In this document: positions 59,232 to 64,000 of the stretch, in pieces
Layout of the letters: the number at the start of each line of letters is the position of its first letter
Numbering within the stretch: position 1 is the stretch's first letter
Source: Sphaerosporella brunnea
Taxonomy: Eukaryota; Ascomycota; Pezizomycetes; Pezizales; Pyronemataceae
DNA: 64,000 nucleotides
NCBI GenBank assembly: GCA_008704415.1
Contig: VXIS01000216.1
Coordinates: forward strand, 19,071-83,070
Direction: 5' to 3'
Notes under the pieces: model-generated
Told to the model about the DNA's origin: nothing
The model's database searches: none
The model's input: only the letters and a program-made list of their open reading frames with translations
Translations under genes and position numbers: made by a program

Positions 59232-59540
59232 GAGAGGTTCTGTAAAATAAGTGCGCACTGTACTCTACACGATAGGTAACCACAGCAACGGGAGCTCCAG
59301 CCACAGTTGACTGAGACACGCTTTACCCCGAGGGCTTTGCCGAAGTGCAGACCGAAGTGCAGACAAAATCCTGCACCAAGGAAGTGCAGCAGAAAGTGTG
59401 CACGATACCAATTCTGGCAAAAGGTAACAACTGATTGGGCCTTTCACACCCTGCCTCGAGACCAAACCCGACTCTATTCTCCAGGAAACAAAAGCTGGAC
59501 CTTTGCCCTCATAGTGCGCACTTATTTTACAGAACCTCTC
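59232..59540. mobile_element. 309-bp element with perfect 28-bp terminal inverted repeats
   Basis: The left arm, 59232-59259, starts GAGAGGTTCTGTAAAATAAG and ends TGCGCACT. The right arm, 59513-59540, is its exact reverse complement. TA precedes the left arm, but no matching duplication is clear on the right. There is no convincing ORF. Perfect arms suggest a recent MITE or a solo non-autonomous element. Confidence 0.7.
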
Positions 59541-61460
59541 CGCTGTCAGCGTCGCGTTTGATAAAGACTTGGCGGACCCCTCCCCGCCGCTCACCCTGCC
59601 TGAGAAACAACTCCCATGCCAGCAGGAGGCCGGTCTAGAGTGTAGCGCAGATTGCACTCCATACACTGCATAATCGGAGTCTCGTCCACCGCCCATCGTC
59701 GTCGTCTCAACAAGAGCTGCTCTGCGGCCGCAGGCCAGAGCCGCCGGCAACCGCTCGGCTCTGCTGATCCATCCACGGACGAACGGAGTGTTGCGGGATG
59801 TGTGTGTGCTACTGCATCCCTTCTTCGGACAGCCCCCGCCCGGACATCCCGACCGCCGCACCCCAACACCGCGACAAGCAAAAAGCAAAAAGCAAAGGAA
59901 AAAGAAAAAGTAGAAATTCACGCAAGATGATGATGATGATATCGACGATGATGAAGGGATGAGCTGCTGCCGCAGAAATCTTGTCTCGGAAGATCTCCTG
60001 CAGCATCCACACCCCCCCGGATTTTCATATCTGCGAGCTGCCTGGCTGGCTGGCAATGACGTCCCGAGAGCAAGCAAATCAACAGAAATGAGGCGCAATC
60101 TTTTCCCGCAGAGCAATTTGTATCGACCCTTTTGAACTGCTTGTCATTGTCGTCCTGCGCCGGGTTATTCCGCCAATAGCGTTGCAAGCCGCAAAACAGC
60201 CAAGGCAGGGGCAGAAATTATTTGATCGGCCAGAAGTTGAACCACATATTTTTCGCTTCCAGCCGTTGAGGGATTTCAAGGCAGGAGTTTCATGCATGAT
60301 CATCGGTTTTCTCGATATATAGCTAACCCCTGGGGTTTCCGGAGAAGAGAGTGAAATTAAAAAATTAAAAAAGCAAAGCTCGGACGATGTAGGATCCGAA
60401 GCTCCATCCCAAAGCAAAAGCAAAAGCAAAGATCACGATCCGATTCATGCACAGCTCCAGCTCCATCGGATGGATGAGTTTCGTTGCGTCTTCTTCGGTC
60501 GTGAAGCCCGAAGCAACGAGTTGGCTTGGGAAAAACAACTCGTGGAGAACTCCTAGCTCTTAGTTTCTCTGGGGCCCCATATTGCCTCCCCGCTCCGTCC
60601 GGATCCGCTAAAAAAAAATGTATCTAGTATCTATTAGTATCTACCCCACACATCAGCAGCAGCATCCATCCGACGGAGCCCCTCCGCCAAGAAACCGACC
60701 GGACTGAGCAGGTCGGAACGCTCCCGCGAGAGAGGGAAACCGGAAGGTGCTCGTATGTCTGTCTACCTAAGCCCCATGTAACTTGAAGGTACGTGACCAA
60801 TGCGTTTGTTTATTGGCCAGATAGACAGATGGAATATCTCGGGATTTGGGGGTTTTCTATGCTTTCTGAGTCTGTTGTTGTTGCTGGTATATCTCGGCGG
60901 ACATCGGATTGCAATTTTTTCCCCAGCCCCCAGAAGCGCCGTACGCGGGGTTGCCTCCTATCTCCAAGCTCGTCGATGATGGGATGGGACAGGATGTAGC
61001 TAATCAAAGACGCCGACCGCCAGGCTTCGAGGCAGTTAACTACCAGACCGAAGATCAACACCAAGACCAAGACCAAGGTCTGCCCCGTCCGTCCGTCCGT
61101 CCGTCAACCACGGACAACGGGCATGGACAGCGGTTTATCATTGATCCGGCCTCACGCACGTACACGCACGTCCCGAATACCAGGTTCCTAAAAAGAAAAT
61201 ACAAAAAAATAAAAAAATAAAAAAAATGAACGGGTTTGCACATGGGAGGAACGCACTGACTCCACGTGGGGATCATAATGTGCATATCCTCCAGAGCCAG
61301 CAGTCAGAATCCCATCCCATCTACCTATCCCATGAGCCGAGGCTTCCCCGCCCGTTGAAAAAAAAAAACAAAGAACCCCAGCTCGCTAAGCCACTCCACA
61401 CTCCCCGCATTCCGCGTTCCGCGGCGTCACATGCGGGGTATGTACTAGCGTCTTTTAAAA
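59541..61460. other. Intergenic region without a supported gene
   Basis: Several overlapping frames occur, but none shows a domain or splice pattern. Low-complexity A tracts and short GTCC/GATGAT repeats are present (59929-59960, 61085-61107). Confidence 0.45.
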
Positions 61461-62607
61461 AAGATCGGATCACGTGGTTTTCGCGATGAGCCGGAAGACG
61501 TTCGATACGCGACAGCAAAAAAATCAACTTTTCTTCGCCAGTACACCTAAAGAAATGACAGTGACCCCTCCGCCTAACCATGCTCTAGTTGCTCCCACCT
61601 TCCCGCACCATCACCATCCTGAGATTCCCGTGAAATTTGTCGCACCACAGCTCAGCCGTTAGTTTTGCGTAACCAGCAGCTAAAACAAGCGGATATCAAG
61701 AGAGAAAGGATCCTTAGAACCCAGTGGGGCAGTAGGCAGTGAATAGGAGCTTTGCAGGGCCGGATAAACTAGGGGAGGGAGGAGGGCGGGAGCGGACTCT
61801 ATCAATCAATTCCTGCGGCAGCCTTTCCATTAAAGCAACCTTGACAGCTTCAACCGTCTCACGCGAGTTGCTGCCAATGCTGGAAACCACGCTTCGCCAT
61901 CATGTCCTTGAAATATCGCCATGCTTGCTCGATCATGTTCAAGTCCGGCGAGTTTGGCGGCGGCCAAATGCACCGATGGATGCGGTAGGCAGTTGCGTCA
62001 TCCGTTTTCAACCCTGAAATACGTCAAAAACGGCAATTATGTGCAGAAAGAGATGAACTTCAGCTACCAGCTTCCTGAACCATCTCAGGCGGTGTAATTT
62101 GCCAATGCTCCGGGTCCTTTGAAGCCAGCTTACGCATCTTTTCGCTGGCTTCGCCACCCGGGGGAAATTTTTGCGGTCCCTTTCCTCGATCCTCACTTCC
62201 TTCACCGTCGCAAGCTGCAAGGACTTCCGGGTATTCCTTGCAGCCTGCTCTCTCCTGTTTTCCCTGTTAGCTGTGTGCTCCAAACACTCGATCAGCTCAT
62301 CCCATTTGTCGTCGACGGCTCCAGCTTGAGATGAGTCGCAATTCCAGCATATTCCATTCGGGAAACATAGCGCAGTGTGATTATCGCTGCACGGAGGTGT
62401 TTTGGAACCGGAGAACCACTTGTCATCGCCGCGGTTGAGTCAGTCGCGGCGAGGTTGCACTGCTCGTCACAGACAGGGCACGCAATCCGTGGATCTTTGT
62501 CTCCCCCGCCTCCCAGTCTCTCCCAGGCAGCTACCTGCGTCTCTCCCCGCACCATAAGTCACCACCTTTGGTTCGGGCTCACGGCGAAAACCACGTGATC
62601 CAATCTT
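61461..62607 (-). mobile_element. Decayed Tc1/mariner-type element
   Basis: The ends are inverted: AAGATCGGATCACGTGGTTT (then TCGC) at 61461-61484 against its near-complement at 62584-62607, 23 of 24 matching. On the minus strand near 61970-61890 a frame reads WPPPNSPDLNMIEQAWRYFK, the D34D/E-type 'W P.NSPDLN.IE..W..LK' motif of Tc1/mariner transposases (DDE_3). The frame then breaks and continues in another frame as NSRETVEAVKVALMERLPQE. Upstream frames at 62292-62555 and 62008-62283 carry helix-turn-helix-like N-terminal parts. Much of the catalytic core, including the first two Asp motifs, is missing. The element is therefore inactive. Confidence 0.75.
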
Positions 62608-62650
62608 CTGTCAGAAACGCGAGGACCCGCGTCTTTTAGACTCTTTTTAA

Positions 62651-62739
62651 AAAAGATCGGATCACGTGACTTTTATGGCAGGCTTTTTGTCTAGAAAGAC
62701 GACGGCTCAGAAAAAAAAAATCACGCGATCCGATCTTTT
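62651..62739. mobile_element. 89-bp miniature element with the same ends as the Tc1/mariner remnant
   Basis: The left end is AAAAGATCGGATCACGTGA (62651-62669). The reverse complement of the right end (62721-62739) is AAAAGATCGGATCGCGTGA, 18 of 19 matching. The same sequence forms the left end of the adjacent remnant at 61461. It is an internally deleted, probably trans-mobilised derivative. Confidence 0.7.
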
Positions 62740-64000
62740 GTCGGAGACCGGCATTTCTCCAAAGGCCGTAGCATCGGGGTGGGCCGTTGCAGGGTCCATG
62801 CGCATGCGCATGGCAGGCACGCGCAAACCTTAATTCGCCTTCCGCCGATCTCTCTTTCCTCGCATCACATGCATGGGGGAGATAGTTTCTCCGCTGCACA
62901 TGCTTTTTGCTTTTTGCTTCTCTGAGGTATCTATGACGCACACAAACTGACAACAAACGCATGTGAATGCTTCCTTCCTTCCTTCCTCTCGGCTCGTGAA
63001 CAGAAGAGAGGATGCTCATTGCTCAAGCTGATACGGAGCGCTCCGCTCCTTGAATGAAATGTGGCCGGAGTGAACACCGCGCGCGTGCATCAAGTATCAG
63101 GTATCAGATATATGCAGGGAGGAACCGGGTGGGTGGGTGGGTGGGGTGGCGTCGCGGCTTAAAATGCCGCACTTTTGTTTTATTTTTTTTTGCTTCGTTT
63201 ATGCCGGATTACTTCAATTTCGGTTTTTCCGTTTTGCGATTTGTTTTGCTTGTTGCGCATTTTTTGCTGGATGATGGGGCCGGCCGGTATGTACAGCTTG
63301 GATACACGCGGGCATAGTTCGTCACTCGACACGCTGATCGCGCGCGGTAAGTGTTTGTTTTAATCGTATTATATTCGGCCGCTTGCGGCCATGACATATA
63401 TAGAGAAGACACTATGCTACCCCTTAGGCTGGGCCTACTACTGGGGCCTCCGGCGCCCTTCTCGGGAAATGTAATCCCCTCGAATGTAGCTTGCGCTTTT
63501 GAGTCAAATCGTGGGAAACCACAATTCGATCCCCCCTCCCCAAAAAAAAAAAAGAAGATTCCAGAATGTTGGCAGGCTCATGATATCACTGCTTGTATAC
63601 AACTATGTATAAGCAGGTTATCCGGCGCCGCCATTTATATCGACTTCCCAGCTATAGCTAGGGGAATATGATGGGCAGGGAATGTACGGGCCGTTCTATC
63701 CGTTTTCGAGAGTGTGGGTGGTGGTTGTTGCCTCCAACGGGGCGGATAGGACAGGACAGGACAGGGCGGAGCGTTTTTTTTTTCCGTTTGGCTTCTAATT
63801 AGTCTCCAGTATAGATATCTGGAGAAGCAAATGGGGGAAAGGGTGGGGGGGGGTCCAATACCACTATATGTGTAACAATACCCATCGATAGGTGGATGGG
63901 TCCTGGTTTGCGCTCTTTACCGTGAGCTATTGATCGCAGGGTCAACTCTGTGAGCGTGGCGGTGTTCCGTGGCTTGCTTTTTGATACCGATGCTTATGGG
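62740..64000. other. Right-edge intergenic DNA with a second hairpin repeat
   Basis: No supported gene. It contains T tracts, a G9 run near 63846-63854 and the hairpin repeat at 63372-63398. Confidence 0.45.
63372..63398 (-). repeat. Dispersed hairpin repeat, copy B
   Basis: Identical over 27 nt to 54226-54252, with the GGCCGCTTGCGGCC hairpin at 63377-63390. On the minus strand it is preceded by GTCTTCTCTATATATGTCAT and followed by ATTAAAACAAAC, the same order as copy A. Confidence 0.5.

Noticed and set aside
59265..60116. 283-codon minus-strand ORF
   Set aside because: It runs through the 309-bp inverted-repeat element and low-complexity DNA (poly-Ser, poly-Phe). It has no domain or start context; length is explained by GC-rich sequence.
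1..64000. CRISPR arrays, bacterial-type operons, riboswitches, rRNA genes
   Set aside because: The genome is clearly fungal nuclear DNA. I found no spaced direct repeats of CRISPR type and no 5S or rDNA match.

Overview
The window is nuclear DNA from a filamentous ascomycete (Pezizomycotina). The genes carry short GT...AG introns, mostly 49-60 nt, with CTAAC/CTGAC branch sites. Families typical of that group are present: a FarA/CTF1-type zinc-cluster regulator, a multi-LysM secreted protein, a killer-toxin-like GH18 chitinase, fungal ASXH and GAS2-domain proteins. Four tRNA genes have tiny anticodon-loop introns. I cannot assign a class or species from sequence alone. Gene density is low: 13 complete protein-coding genes plus one partial retrotransposon ORF, with 2-5 kb gaps that hold miniature transposons, homopolymer G tracts and decayed elements.

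Layout. Positions 1-873: 5' end of a copia-type retrotransposon running off the left edge (minus). 5426-7283: LAT-type amino-acid permease (minus). 8121-8200: tRNA-Gly. 9737-16916: a giant 2,355-residue GAS2-domain protein (plus). 17370-18108: tRNA-Gly, a 233-bp MITE and tRNA-Asn. 18232-26202: a chitin-related pair, a four-LysM secreted protein (minus) divergent from an 1,133-residue chitinase with a hevein-type chitin-binding region (plus). 26442-27359: a conserved-looking protein of unknown function, convergent with the chitinase. 29514-32154: ASXH-domain protein and MMTAG2-like protein, divergent. 33436-33516: second tRNA-Asn. 34042-35303: quinone-oxidoreductase-like MDR enzyme. 40369-42134: FAD-dependent monooxygenase. 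46086-47468: aldo/keto reductase. 48932-49164: a 60-residue putative GPI protein. 51993-54057: CYC2-like and HUS1 genes sharing a 138-bp promoter. 55325-58166: FarA/CTF1-like regulator. 58167-64000: MITE, Tc1/mariner remnant and repeats.

Functionally, the clearest module is the LysM/chitinase pair, an arrangement known for subgroup C chitinases in other fungi. The other genes look like ordinary dispersed housekeeping and metabolic genes rather than a cluster. The monooxygenase, aldo/keto reductase and oxidoreductase are too far apart, with no polyketide or peptide synthase, to suggest a secondary-metabolite cluster.

The most unusual signals are at the DNA level. There are several terminal-inverted-repeat families, including a 97%-identical pair of 233-bp MITEs, a 309-bp element with perfect 28-bp inverted repeats, and a Tc1/mariner remnant beside an 89-bp miniature with the same ends. 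There is also a dispersed hairpin repeat, four stop-free introns of 57 or 60 nt that merge adjacent exons into single ORFs, and about ten G/C homopolymers of 12-16 nt.
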